Shown here one piece after another: positions 1 through 6,815 of a stretch of DNA of 17,179 bases (the first letter of the stretch is position 1; each line of letters starts with the position of its first letter). The notes under the pieces were generated by a model that saw nothing but the letters and a program-made list of their open reading frames with translations, was not told the origin of the DNA and searched no databases. The translations under genes were made by a program, and so were the position numbers. Source of the DNA: Kapaibacterium sp038202665 (GTDB lineage Bacteria; Bacteroidota; Ignavibacteria; Kapaibacteriales; Kapaibacteriaceae); NCBI GenBank assembly GCA_038202665.1, contig JBBRES010000029.1:1-17179 (forward strand). Reading direction: 5' to 3'.

Positions 1-523
1 GCTCATTGCAGCTGGCGCCGATGTGAATCTAAAATCAGCGAACGGCATGACGGCACTGCTAGGGGCGGTGTTCAATTCACGATCTGTGGTTGTTGCTCGG
101 TTGATCAGTGCAAAAGCCGATGTCAATGTCTTTGACCGAAAGGCACGAACGCCTCTTATGATTGCTGCAGAAAAGGGTGTCAATGAACCTGTCACGGCTC
201 TGTGCGATGCTGGGGCAAATCTCGAGGTCAAGGATGCAAAAGGAAATTCCCCGCTCATGATTGCTTGTGGAAATCGGCATTTGAATGTTATGATGGAACT
301 GCTTGAAAAGGGCGCGAGTACGGATACGCGCGACCTTCAGGGTAGAACGCCCGCCATGTTGCTGTGCTTTTTAGGTGAAGACGAGATGTTACGATTGCTA
401 CTCCATCATAAGCCAGATCTTACCCTTATGGACTACACTGGAAAGTCGGCACTCGAGTATGCGAAGGAGTACAAACGTAATTTCTGCATAGAAGTACTGA
501 CGAAGGCTGGTGTAACGCGGTAA
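1..523 (+). CDS. Ankyrin-repeat protein, C-terminal part (cut by window edge)
   Basis: The reading frame is open from base 2, and the residues before the first possible start (GTG at 23) already belong to an ankyrin repeat ending in AGADVNLKSANG. The true start is therefore left of the window. About 173 residues are visible, with four to five repeats of about 33 residues. The repeat signatures are TALLGAVFNS, TPLMIAAEKG, SPLMIACGNR, TPAMLLCFLG and SALEYAKEYK, each followed by a helix and a DVN/NLE/STD/DLT-type turn. Ankyrin repeats are protein-protein interaction scaffolds and no catalytic domain is visible, so partner and role cannot be read from the sequence. No signal peptide can be judged because the N-terminus is missing. 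The gene ends 112 nt before the NYN gene on the same strand, without a convincing terminator hairpin. Confidence 0.9.
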   Translation, partial: LIAAGADVNLKSANGMTALLGAVFNSRSVVVARLISAKADVNVFDRKARTPLMIAAEKGVNEPVTALCDAGANLEVKDAKGNSPLMIACGNRHLNVMMELLEKGASTDTRDLQGRTPAMLLCFLGEDEMLRLLLHHKPDLTLMDYTGKSALEYAKEYKRNFCIEVLTKAGVTR

Positions 524-587
524 CGAACGGCCATACATGCGATGCATTAGATATGTGGAATTCGTATGTGGTGTAGACGGTGTCGTG

Positions 588-595
588 TATCTTTG
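588..595 (+). promoter_or_regulatory. Promoter -7 box upstream of the NYN gene
   Basis: TATCTTTG matches the Bacteroidota -7 consensus TAnnTTTG. A TGTG at 567-570, 17 nt upstream, is one base away from the -33 element TTTG. The predicted transcript would begin near 599 with a leader of about 36 nt before the ATG at 636. The match to the box is seen; promoter activity is inferred. Confidence 0.5.
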
Positions 596-635
596 CTAAC
601 GGAACGTTTTTTATACAAGTATTACGGTACCCTTA

Positions 636-1613
636 ATGCCAATACGCTCGGCCAACCGGCTAACGAGGATAGGTGTCTTTTACGACGGCAACTACTTCCT
701 CCACGTCAGCAACTACTACGCATACAACCACGCGCGCAGTAGCAGGATCAGCATCGCTGGTCTCCATGAATTCATTCGCCATCAAGTGGCGGAGGAAGAA
801 GGCATCGACGTACGATCCAGTCAGATCGTCGATGCACATTTTTTCCGTGGTCGTATTCCAGCGCAAGAAGCAAGTCAGCGCGGGAACATGCTTTTCTACG
901 AACGCGTGTTCGACGACATTCTCATGTGGGAAGGCGTGATCACCCATTACCTTCCAATGCGAAACAACAATGGAAAGCGTGAAGAGAAGGGAATCGATGT
1001 ATGGTTCGCTCTCGAAGCGTATGAACTCACGCTCTTGAAGGAGTTTGATGTTGTTGTACTTCTTACATCCGACAGCGACTACGTACCTCTCGTACGTAAG
1101 CTAAACACGACGGGTGCGAAGGTCATGTTGTTATCGTGGGATTTTGAGTTCACGGATAACGAAGGCAAGCACATTGTTACTCGTACTTCGCAGGAATTGT
1201 TGGAAGAAGTAACCTATCCGATCGCCATGCATGACCTTATTGAAAGTCGTGTTCGAAAGAATGACGTGATCACGAACAACCTCTTCGTTCACAAAGAAGA
1301 GCGCCCGATGCGTCAAGTGTCATACTCAACGGCAATGCCAATGGCGATGCCGATGGCGCAAGACGCCGAAGAGGGTATTCCAAGTGGGCCAATCGATACT
1401 GAAGTGAGCGAAGAGCGATTCGATAGCATCGTTTTGAGCCTTAAATCTGGTTATGGCTTTATCAAGTACCCACCGAATAATTTGTTCTTCCACCTTTCCG
1501 ACCTTATTGAAACGGAATTCGAAGATCTTCGCATCGGCGATCAGGTCGATTTCAATATTGGGTACAACGACAAGGGTGAGCAAGTAGCGAAGAACGTTCG
1601 ACTTCTTCTATGA
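636..1613 (+). CDS. NYN-domain (PIN-like) nuclease fused to a cold-shock domain
   Basis: A protein of 325 aa with two recognisable domains. Residues 11-200 form a NYN/LabA-type PIN-like domain: the first acidic motif is FYDGNYF (D17), the second KGIDVWFALEAYE (D121), and the third LLTSDSDYVPLVRKL (D146, D148). These are the acidic residues that bind metal in NYN RNases. Residues 262-325 form an OB-fold cold-shock domain, with an RNP1-like KSGYGFIKY (270-278) and an RNP2-like NLFFHLSDL (282-290). Between them lies a low-complexity Ala/Met/Pro stretch (about 233-241) and an acidic linker. The domain content suggests a cytoplasmic RNA-binding endoribonuclease acting on single-stranded RNA; this function is inferred. 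The ATG at 636 has no Shine-Dalgarno. The stop overlaps the start of the aminotransferase (ATGA at 1610-1613), which suggests translational coupling. Confidence 0.85.
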   Translation: MPIRSANRLTRIGVFYDGNYFLHVSNYYAYNHARSSRISIAGLHEFIRHQVAEEEGIDVRSSQIVDAHFFRGRIPAQEASQRGNMLFYERVFDDILMWEGVITHYLPMRNNNGKREEKGIDVWFALEAYELTLLKEFDVVVLLTSDSDYVPLVRKLNTTGAKVMLLSWDFEFTDNEGKHIVTRTSQELLEEVTYPIAMHDLIESRVRKNDVITNNLFVHKEERPMRQVSYSTAMPMAMPMAQDAEEGIPSGPIDTEVSEERFDSIVLSLKSGYGFIKYPPNNLFFHLSDLIETEFEDLRIGDQVDFNIGYNDKGEQVAKNVRLLL

Positions 1614-2749
1614 TCTCATCGAAACTACCTAACGTTGGGACGACGATCTTCTCCGTCATGACCGCACTGGCTCATGAGCAGAAGGCCATCAATCTTGCGC
1701 AGGGGTTTCCAGACTTTTCGCCCGCATCGGAGCTGCTTGATCTTGTTTCTCGTGCCTTGTACGACGGACATAATCAGTACGCTCCGATGCCGGGCGTTCT
1801 TTTATTGCGCGAGGCGGTAGCAACGAAGTACCAGAACCTCTACGGGCTCGACTACGACCCCGCCACAGAGATAACGATTACACCGGGTGGTACAGCAGCG
1901 CTGTACTCTGCAATTGCGGCTGTAGTTCGGACCGGAGATGAAGTAGTGATCTTCGAACCAGCGTACGACTCGTACGCCCCCGCCATTCGAGCAAATGGTG
2001 GTGTTCCAATTCCTTGCCGCCTTATCGCACCCTCCTATCGTCCAGATTGGGACGTTGTTCGATCGCTAATCACCGATAGAACCGTCATGATCATCGTGAA
2101 CACACCACATAATCCCACAGGTACAGTGTGGGGTTCAGAAGATCGTGCGATGCTTGCGTCCGTGGTGGCTGACACCCGCATCATTCTTCTCAGCGACGAG
2201 GTATATGACCACATTTGTTTTGATGGTCTTGTCCCCGAATGCTTGGCTCAGCAAGATGGGCTGAGAGAACGCACGCTTGTGATAACGTCGTTTGGGAAGA
2301 CGTATCACGCAACGGGATGGAAAGTCGGTTGCTGTGTTGGTCCGGCATCACTCATGGTGGAGTTTCGCAAAATCCACCAGTTCTTGGCCTTCAGTGTTCA
2401 CACGCCAACACAGGTCGCACTTGCTTCCTACATGAGCAATCCAACGTCGTACACAAATGTGACTGCGTTCTTTCAGCGGAAGCGCGATCTGTTCCGATCA
2501 CTTCTGAGTGGTTCGTCGTGGAAGATCATGCCGTGCGAGGGTTCGTATTTCCAACTGTTGGGCTACGAAAACTTCTCTCGCGAACTCGATACAGAGCTCG
2601 CTGTGCGTCTTACGAAGGAGATTGGTGTAGCGTCCATCCCACTTTCACCCTTCACATCAGATGGGAAAGGTGACGGTGTACTGAGGTTTTGTTTTGCGAA
2701 GCGCGACGAGACACTCGAGGAAGCAGCAGGGCGACTACGCAGTCTCTGA
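1610..2749 (+). CDS. Class I/II PLP-dependent aminotransferase (methionine/kynurenine aminotransferase-like)
   Basis: A 379-residue fold-type I aminotransferase, the usual family length. The N-terminus NLAQGFPDFSP (28-38), together with the NQYAPMPG region (55-62), is typical of the methionine aminotransferase/kynurenine-oxoglutarate transaminase subgroup (YbdL-like). PLP-binding residues are visible: HNPTG (167-171), SDEVY with Asp196 contacting the pyridine nitrogen, and SFGKTYHATGWKVG with Lys230 as the Schiff-base lysine. The closing arginine motif is LRFCFAKRDE. It probably transaminates 4-methylthio-2-oxobutanoate or another hydrophobic/aromatic keto acid, in the cytoplasm; exact substrate is inference. 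The start overlaps the NYN stop by 4 nt. The 3' end overlaps the convergent M16 protease gene by 15 nt, and no terminator is seen between them. Confidence 0.88.
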   Translation: MISSKLPNVGTTIFSVMTALAHEQKAINLAQGFPDFSPASELLDLVSRALYDGHNQYAPMPGVLLLREAVATKYQNLYGLDYDPATEITITPGGTAALYSAIAAVVRTGDEVVIFEPAYDSYAPAIRANGGVPIPCRLIAPSYRPDWDVVRSLITDRTVMIIVNTPHNPTGTVWGSEDRAMLASVVADTRIILLSDEVYDHICFDGLVPECLAQQDGLRERTLVITSFGKTYHATGWKVGCCVGPASLMVEFRKIHQFLAFSVHTPTQVALASYMSNPTSYTNVTAFFQRKRDLFRSLLSGSSWKIMPCEGSYFQLLGYENFSRELDTELAVRLTKEIGVASIPLSPFTSDGKGDGVLRFCFAKRDETLEEAAGRLRSL

Positions 2750-4000
2750 TTGGATGTGAGGCACAATGTCGACGCGAGCCCATTTCGATTCCGATGTACA
2801 TGCATCAATCATCGATTGCACAACTTCTTTTGTCTGGACAGTGTACTTGTCCATAAGCGTGTTCACCATCTGTGGCTCGTTGTAAAAGAGTGTGTGATAG
2901 CTGATACTATCGGCAACTCCCTCGTTCTTTTGTAACTCGTATGCCAGCGACATTCGTGCCTTGTTCACGGCCTTTACAAAGGTGACGTCGTCTACCACCA
3001 CGGAACGAATGCACGTGAGCAGTTCTGCTGCCATTTGATCTGGCGTTATATCTTCGTTCGATGCAAACACGTAGAATGTGAGTAGTGATGCGTGGTGTCG
3101 TTTGTCGAAGTAGGCACCAACCGACGAGGCTATTTGCTTTTCCTTGACAAGGTATTTGTACAACGCTGAACTACGGCCGCTGCCAAGGATGTAGGCGGCA
3201 ATCTCTGCGGCATAGTTCGTTTGATCGAGCATGCCTGGCATGTGAAAACTCACATAGATCGCGGGAAGCGTAACGTCATCCTCGATCACTTGTTGTTGTC
3301 CGAATCGACACATCGAATCATCAAATGTTGTTCGATCTGCGATCGGCTCTCCGGATGATATAGCACCAAAGTGCTCTTGAGCCAGAGCGAACACCTTCTC
3401 TGGTTCTATATCTCCTGCTACCGTCAATACAGCGTTCGATGGTCTGTAATAGCGAGAGAAGAATGCGTGTGCATCTTCCATCTGTACACCAGCTACATCT
3501 TCGGGCGAGCCATACACTTCCCACGAGTACGGGCTCCGTGGCTCGTATGCCGTCTCCTCCATGCCTTGCCGCCATTTCCCATACGGTTGATTTTCGACAT
3601 TCTGCTTGATCTCTTCAATCACCACTTTGCGTTGTGTTTCTAGCGCATGTTCGGAGATCATAAAATCCCGCATGCGCTCAGCTTCCAGCCAGAAACCTAA
3701 GGGTGCCTGATTGGAAGGGAGGTTGATGTAGTATGTGGTGTAGTCGAACGTTGTGTAGGCATTGTTCGATCCACCTGCCTTTGTGCAATACAGGTCGTAC
3801 TGCTTATCGATACCGGTAGAGGTGTTGTCGAACATCAAGTGTTCGAACAAGTGGGCGAGCCCAGTCTTTCCCCGATGCTCGTCGTGCGATCCCACGCGAT
3901 ACATCACGGTGACCGTAACATTTGGGGCAGCGTGATCTGGTGCGGCAATCACGCGAAGTCCGTTGGTGAGCGTCTGCTCTTTGATGGTTATGGTAGGCAT
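2735..4000 (-). CDS. M16 family zinc metallopeptidase (insulinase/pitrilysin-like, short form)
   Basis: About 421 aa from the chosen ATG at 4000. The inverted zinc motif HLFEH (H50, E53, H54) is followed about 75 residues later by VVIEEIKQ (E129/E130), giving the third ligand as in HxxEH-x(75)-E of active M16 peptidases. YRVGSHDE before the motif and NAYTTFDYTTYY after it are also family hallmarks. The second half (AVLTVAGDI onward) is the M16_C domain. At this length it resembles processing-peptidase-type M16B proteins. No signal peptide is seen with this start, so it is probably cytoplasmic. A longer reading from 4051 exists but would pass through its own promoter box (4007-4014) and overlap the divergent gene's start; MPTITIKEQTL is the natural N-terminus. 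Its substrate is unknown. Confidence 0.88.
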   Translation of the reverse strand: MPTITIKEQTLTNGLRVIAAPDHAAPNVTVTVMYRVGSHDEHRGKTGLAHLFEHLMFDNTSTGIDKQYDLYCTKAGGSNNAYTTFDYTTYYINLPSNQAPLGFWLEAERMRDFMISEHALETQRKVVIEEIKQNVENQPYGKWRQGMEETAYEPRSPYSWEVYGSPEDVAGVQMEDAHAFFSRYYRPSNAVLTVAGDIEPEKVFALAQEHFGAISSGEPIADRTTFDDSMCRFGQQQVIEDDVTLPAIYVSFHMPGMLDQTNYAAEIAAYILGSGRSSALYKYLVKEKQIASSVGAYFDKRHHASLLTFYVFASNEDITPDQMAAELLTCIRSVVVDDVTFVKAVNKARMSLAYELQKNEGVADSISYHTLFYNEPQMVNTLMDKYTVQTKEVVQSMIDACTSESKWARVDIVPHIQSETA

Positions 4001-4006
4001 AGAAGT

Positions 4007-4014
4007 CAAAGATA
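4007..4014 (-). promoter_or_regulatory. -7 promoter box of the M16 protease gene, nearly leaderless
   Basis: On the minus strand TATCTTTG (TAnnTTTG consensus) ends 6 nt before the ATG at 4000. If transcription starts about 4 nt after the box, the mRNA leader is only about 3 nt long. No TTG-type -33 element is visible at the usual 17-21 nt distance. Confidence 0.55.
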
Positions 4015-4024
4015 TCGCAATTCG

Positions 4025-4032
4025 TAGATTTG
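4025..4032 (+). promoter_or_regulatory. -7 promoter box of the M42 peptidase gene, leaderless
   Basis: TAGATTTG (TAnnTTTG) is followed by ACCC and then directly by the ATG at 4037, so the predicted transcript starts at or within about 2 nt of the start codon. The box lies only 10 bp from the opposing box of the M16 gene. No clear -33 TTG is present. Confidence 0.55.
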
Positions 4033-4036
4033 ACCC

Positions 4037-5050
4037 ATGGAAACACTTCATTTGCTCAAAGAGCTCCTCGCCATCGATTCACCATCTGGCTTCACCCATC
4101 ACGCTACGGACTACATCGTGTCCACCCTCGAAGGGTTCGGCCTGCACCCGAAGCGTACTGTAAAGGGTGCTGTGACGTGTGCGTTGGGACCCAGCCCGAC
4201 GTTAGCAATTGCGGCCCACACGGATACTCTTGGCGCTATCGTTTCCGGTGTAAACTCTAATGGCACTCTCAAGTTCTCGGTGCTTGGAGGACCTCTGCTG
4301 CCAACGTTTGAGGGGGCCTATGTGCGAATTCACACTACGAAGGATAGGATTATCACGGGCACGTTGCTCTTGAACAATCCTTCCGTCCACGCCAATGGTC
4401 AAGCGTCAAAGGCAGAGCGCACGGCAGACTCCATGCACGTCCGTATCGATGAATTGGTGAGCACATCGGCCGACGTGCTTGCGCTTGGAATCCGGGTTGG
4501 TGATATCATCTGTTTCGATACCCGGTATGAATTCCTTCCGAGCGGATTTATCAAAAGTCATTTTCTCGATAATAAGGCGGGGTGCTATGTACTCCTGGAG
4601 CTTGCACGTCGTTATGCAGCTGCAGGCACATCTGTTCCCGTCGAATTGTTCTTTAGCACGTATGAAGAGGTGGGGCATGGGGGAGCTGCTGGTTGGGCGC
4701 CCACGGTGCGAGACCTTTTGGTGATTGATATGGGTGTGGTAGGGGAAACGGTGGAAGGGAAGGAAACTGCATGCTCAATCTGCGCAAAGGATTCTGGAGG
4801 TCCGTACGATTATGGCTTCCGAACATCTCTTACTGAACTGGCAGAGTCGAAGGAGATCCCCCACGTTGTAGATGTGTATCCCTTTTACTCTTCAGATGGA
4901 ACAGCAGCGTGGCGTGCTGGTGTTGACGTTCGCGTCGCGCTGATAGGTCCGGGTGTTCATGCCTCACATGGTATGGAGCGCACACATGTGAAGGGCATTC
5001 AAGCAACGATTGATCTTTGCGATGCGTACATCACATCCACATTGTTCTAG
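4037..5050 (+). CDS. M42 family metallo-aminopeptidase (FrvX/glutamyl aminopeptidase-like)
   Basis: A 337-residue co-catalytic dizinc aminopeptidase of the M42 family. Visible residues in family order are AAHTDTLG (H61, D63), the bridging Asp in SHFLDNKAG (D178), STYEEVGHGG with the general base and zinc-ligand glutamates (E210, E211), VIDMG (D231), and the terminal PGVHASHGMERTH (H308/H311). The insert between D63 and D178 corresponds to the PDZ-like dimerisation domain of M42 enzymes. Such enzymes form large cytoplasmic tetrahedral dodecamers that trim peptides released by proteases. The divergent pairing with an M16 endopeptidase suggests, as an inference, joint peptide turnover. The start is fixed by the ATG 4 nt after a promoter box. 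The stop is immediately followed by an inverted repeat (5053-5067) and the candidate origin. Confidence 0.9.
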   Translation: METLHLLKELLAIDSPSGFTHHATDYIVSTLEGFGLHPKRTVKGAVTCALGPSPTLAIAAHTDTLGAIVSGVNSNGTLKFSVLGGPLLPTFEGAYVRIHTTKDRIITGTLLLNNPSVHANGQASKAERTADSMHVRIDELVSTSADVLALGIRVGDIICFDTRYEFLPSGFIKSHFLDNKAGCYVLLELARRYAAAGTSVPVELFFSTYEEVGHGGAAGWAPTVRDLLVIDMGVVGETVEGKETACSICAKDSGGPYDYGFRTSLTELAESKEIPHVVDVYPFYSSDGTAAWRAGVDVRVALIGPGVHASHGMERTHVKGIQATIDLCDAYITSTLF

Positions 5051-5446
5051 TATGCACAAGTTGTGCACGGAATTGCGCCTGCGTAACCAACCTTGTTGAA
5101 TGACGTTAGGAATTCATAATAATGCAAGTGTAGCTTTCACACGAAACCATCCACAAATGTGAACATCACTTGTTAGTAGTTGCTGTATAGATCTCTGGAA
5201 AGGTGTAGTGTTGAACTTGTCAAGTGAAAACCTCAGAGAAGTATGCAGTGGTGCGTTTGCAATTCACATCGTTGTACACATTTCAACGTGGAGATCGTCG
5301 TTGGTGGTAAGAATGATGTATGCATGAGTGTTAGCGTGTTAGATATCTGGTAAAAGTGAGCTATCCACACTTTCCACACTACTACAGTTACTAGTATTCT
5401 ATAAACCTTATAAAGAAGAAGTTGAAGAGAGTGTGAATGTGAAAAA
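5051..5446. other. oriC: Candidate chromosomal replication origin (oriC)
   Basis: A non-coding stretch of about 450 bp between convergent genes, with repeated matches to the DnaA-box consensus TTWTNCACA. These are GTATGCACA (5050-5058, one mismatch), CCATCCACA (5147-5155, two), TTGTACACA (5272-5280, one), and the tandem pair CTATCCACA and CTTTCCACA (5361-5378, one mismatch each). On the minus strand TTTTTCACA (5438-5446) fits exactly, although its T-run belongs to the serS terminator. Directly after the tandem boxes come triplets CTA CTA CAG TTA CTA GTA (5379-5396), then the A/T-rich tract 5397-5420. Two adjacent boxes, triplets and an A/T-rich tract in this order form the basal unwinding layout known from Bacillus subtilis (boxes, DnaA-trios, unwinding element). 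parS-like sites lie 2-4 kb to the right. dnaA is not in the window. Confidence 0.6.
5053..5067. repeat. Short perfect inverted repeat after the M42 stop codon
   Basis: TGCACAA, one base, then TTGTGCA, a perfect 7-bp inverted repeat beginning 2 nt after the M42 stop. Each arm contains the TGCACA core of a weak DnaA-box-like word, in opposite orientations. No T-run follows on the plus strand, so it does not look like a classical terminator. Confidence 0.5.
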
Positions 5447-5476
5447 CGGATGGCGTTTGTGTACACCATCCGTTTT
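5443..5476 (-). terminator. Intrinsic terminator of the serS operon (possibly bidirectional)
   Basis: An 11-bp perfect stem, AAAACGGATGG (5443-5453) against CCATCCGTTTT (5466-5476), with a 12-nt loop. On the minus strand it lies 30 nt after the serS stop and ends in five T. On the plus strand it ends in four T, so it could also stop transcripts entering from the M42 side. Confidence 0.85.
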
Positions 5477-5506
5477 GTTGAAGTTGCAACTGTTGATCAA
5501 GTGCGA

Positions 5507-6769
5507 TCAGATACGATCGAATCCGCAGTACGGACGTAGTACCTCAGGAATTGTGATGTGTCCGTCTTCCGTCTGATACTGTTCCAGAAGTGCCACCATA
5601 ATTCTCGATGTAGCTAATCCACTTCCGTTCAACGTATGAACGAAATCTGGCTTCGAACCTTTCCCATCTTTATGTCGGATGTTCGAGCGGCGAGCTTGGT
5701 ACGACTCAAAGTTCGTGCAACTCGATACCTCGAGCCATTTTTGTTCATAGGGTGACCAAACTTCGAGATCATAGGTCTTCGAACCACCGAACGTCATATC
5801 TCCTGTACACAGAAGAAGAACACGATAGGTGAAGCCAAGTGCACGGAGAATGTACTCTACGTTACCAACAAGAAGTTCAAGTTCATCGTAGGAAGATTCC
5901 GGTGTGACGAACTTTACCAGTTCCACTTTGTTGAATTGGTGTACTCGAAGAAAGCCGCGAGTATCCTTCCCATAGCTTCCTGCTTCACGGCGGAAACAAG
6001 CTGAGTATCCAGCGAACTTGATCGGAAGCTCATTCGTGTTGAGCATATCGTCACGATAGAAATTCGTGATTGGTACTTCCGCTGTCGGTATAAGATAGAG
6101 CTCGTCCTTCCCGATGTGGTACATGTCTTCTTCACTTTTAGGGAGTTGACCCGTTCCACGGAGCGAAGCGGCGTTCACCACAAAAGGCGTCATAATCTCT
6201 TCGAAACCGTGAACATCCGTATTCGTGTCTAGAAAGAAATTGATGAGGGCGCGTTCAAGTTTGGCCCCTTTACCAATGTAAAATCCAAATCCAGAACCCG
6301 TGACCTTTGCTCCACGCTCAAAGTCAAGAACGCCTAGTTCTTTCGAGATCGTGATGTGATCCTTTCGGAATGATCTGTCTAGAGGAGTTCCCTCTCGACG
6401 GACTTCGACATTGTCTTCCGCATCTTTCCCTATCGGTACGCTCGGATGCGCCATGTTGGGAATGCGAAGGATATGGTATTCGATTTGTTCTTCTGTTTCG
6501 CGTAGATCTTCGTCATGTTCTTTTATCGAGTCAGATACAATTCTCATTTTTTCAATGAGTTCATTCCCGTCTGCGCCTTGCTTCTTTAGCACTGCAATCT
6601 CGTTCGATACGGTGTTACGCTGAGCCTTCAGGTCTTCTACTTCTTGGATGATAGAGCGTCGTCGAATATCATGTTCCACCAATGCATCAACATCCGATCG
6701 ATCGTTTTTATTCGCGCAGTTTTGTTTAACGAGTTCTACGTTCTCGCGAATGAATTTTATGTCGAGCAT
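5507..6769 (-). CDS. serS: Seryl-tRNA synthetase
   Basis: 420 aa, the normal length of bacterial SerRS, a cytoplasmic homodimer that charges tRNA-Ser (and tRNA-Sec where present). Residues 28-102 form the long antiparallel coiled-coil arm that grips the variable loop of tRNA-Ser. The class II catalytic core carries the TAE serine-binding motif (229-231), motif 2 with CFRREAGSYG and the following TRGFLRVHQF (258-279), and motif 3 GSGLATSRIMVALLE (382-396). It is the last gene of the mnmE-GNAT-mnmG-GT-serS run, 46 nt after the glycosyltransferase, and is followed by a strong terminator. Its start region carries a hairpin (6775-6799) that would hide a GAGG sequence 9 nt before the ATG. Confidence 0.97.
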   Translation of the reverse strand: MLDIKFIRENVELVKQNCANKNDRSDVDALVEHDIRRRSIIQEVEDLKAQRNTVSNEIAVLKKQGADGNELIEKMRIVSDSIKEHDEDLRETEEQIEYHILRIPNMAHPSVPIGKDAEDNVEVRREGTPLDRSFRKDHITISKELGVLDFERGAKVTGSGFGFYIGKGAKLERALINFFLDTNTDVHGFEEIMTPFVVNAASLRGTGQLPKSEEDMYHIGKDELYLIPTAEVPITNFYRDDMLNTNELPIKFAGYSACFRREAGSYGKDTRGFLRVHQFNKVELVKFVTPESSYDELELLVGNVEYILRALGFTYRVLLLCTGDMTFGGSKTYDLEVWSPYEQKWLEVSSCTNFESYQARRSNIRHKDGKGSKPDFVHTLNGSGLATSRIMVALLEQYQTEDGHITIPEVLRPYCGFDRI

Positions 6770-6774
6770 ATTGA

Positions 6775-6799
6775 TGTGCCTCAGATTGATAGAGGCACA
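6775..6799 (-). promoter_or_regulatory. Hairpin in the serS leader masking a Shine-Dalgarno-like GAGG
   Basis: On the minus strand TGTGCCTC (6799-6792), a 9-nt loop and GAGGCACA (6782-6775) form a perfect 8-bp stem, 5 nt before the serS ATG. The 3' arm contains GAGG at a 9-nt spacing from the ATG, one of few Shine-Dalgarno-like sequences in the window. No T-run follows, so termination is unlikely. The stem begins 16 nt after the glycosyltransferase stop, so a ribosome finishing that gene could open it. The regulatory role is inferred. Confidence 0.45.
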
Positions 6800-6815
6800 A
6801 AATAATCAAAAGGGC

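Noticed and set aside
660..947. Long open frames overlapping the NYN gene on both strands (also 8703-9158 within mnmG and 13536-13916 within the Omp85 gene)
   Set aside because: They lie within well-supported genes and show low-complexity or random composition without start signals.
3012..3017. CACGTG core inside the M16 gene as a further parS
   Set aside because: The flanks (ATG before and AGCA after) do not fit the parS arms. The same applies to the CACGTG at 11217-11222 in mnmE.
4001..4036. Classical -33 TTG elements for the M16, M42, mnmE and DUF2795 promoters
   Set aside because: No TTG/TTTG was found 17-21 nt upstream of these -7 boxes; only ispD has a full match and the NYN gene an approximate one.
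4001..4051. Longer start (ATG 4051) for the M16 protease
   Set aside because: It would place the promoter box TATCTTTG inside the coding sequence and overlap the start of the divergent M42 gene; the family N-terminus fits the ATG at 4000.
5388..5420. A dif site in the convergent intergenic region, suggested by gene orientation
   Set aside because: TATAA and TTATA are separated by 3 bp instead of the 6 bp between XerC and XerD arms, and the outer arm bases do not match the dif consensus.
5233..5469. A 78-codon open frame on the minus strand in the gap between the M42 gene and serS
   Set aside because: Its composition is unlike a protein, it starts inside the serS terminator hairpin and runs across the tandem DnaA-box region; no start signal or domain is recognisable.
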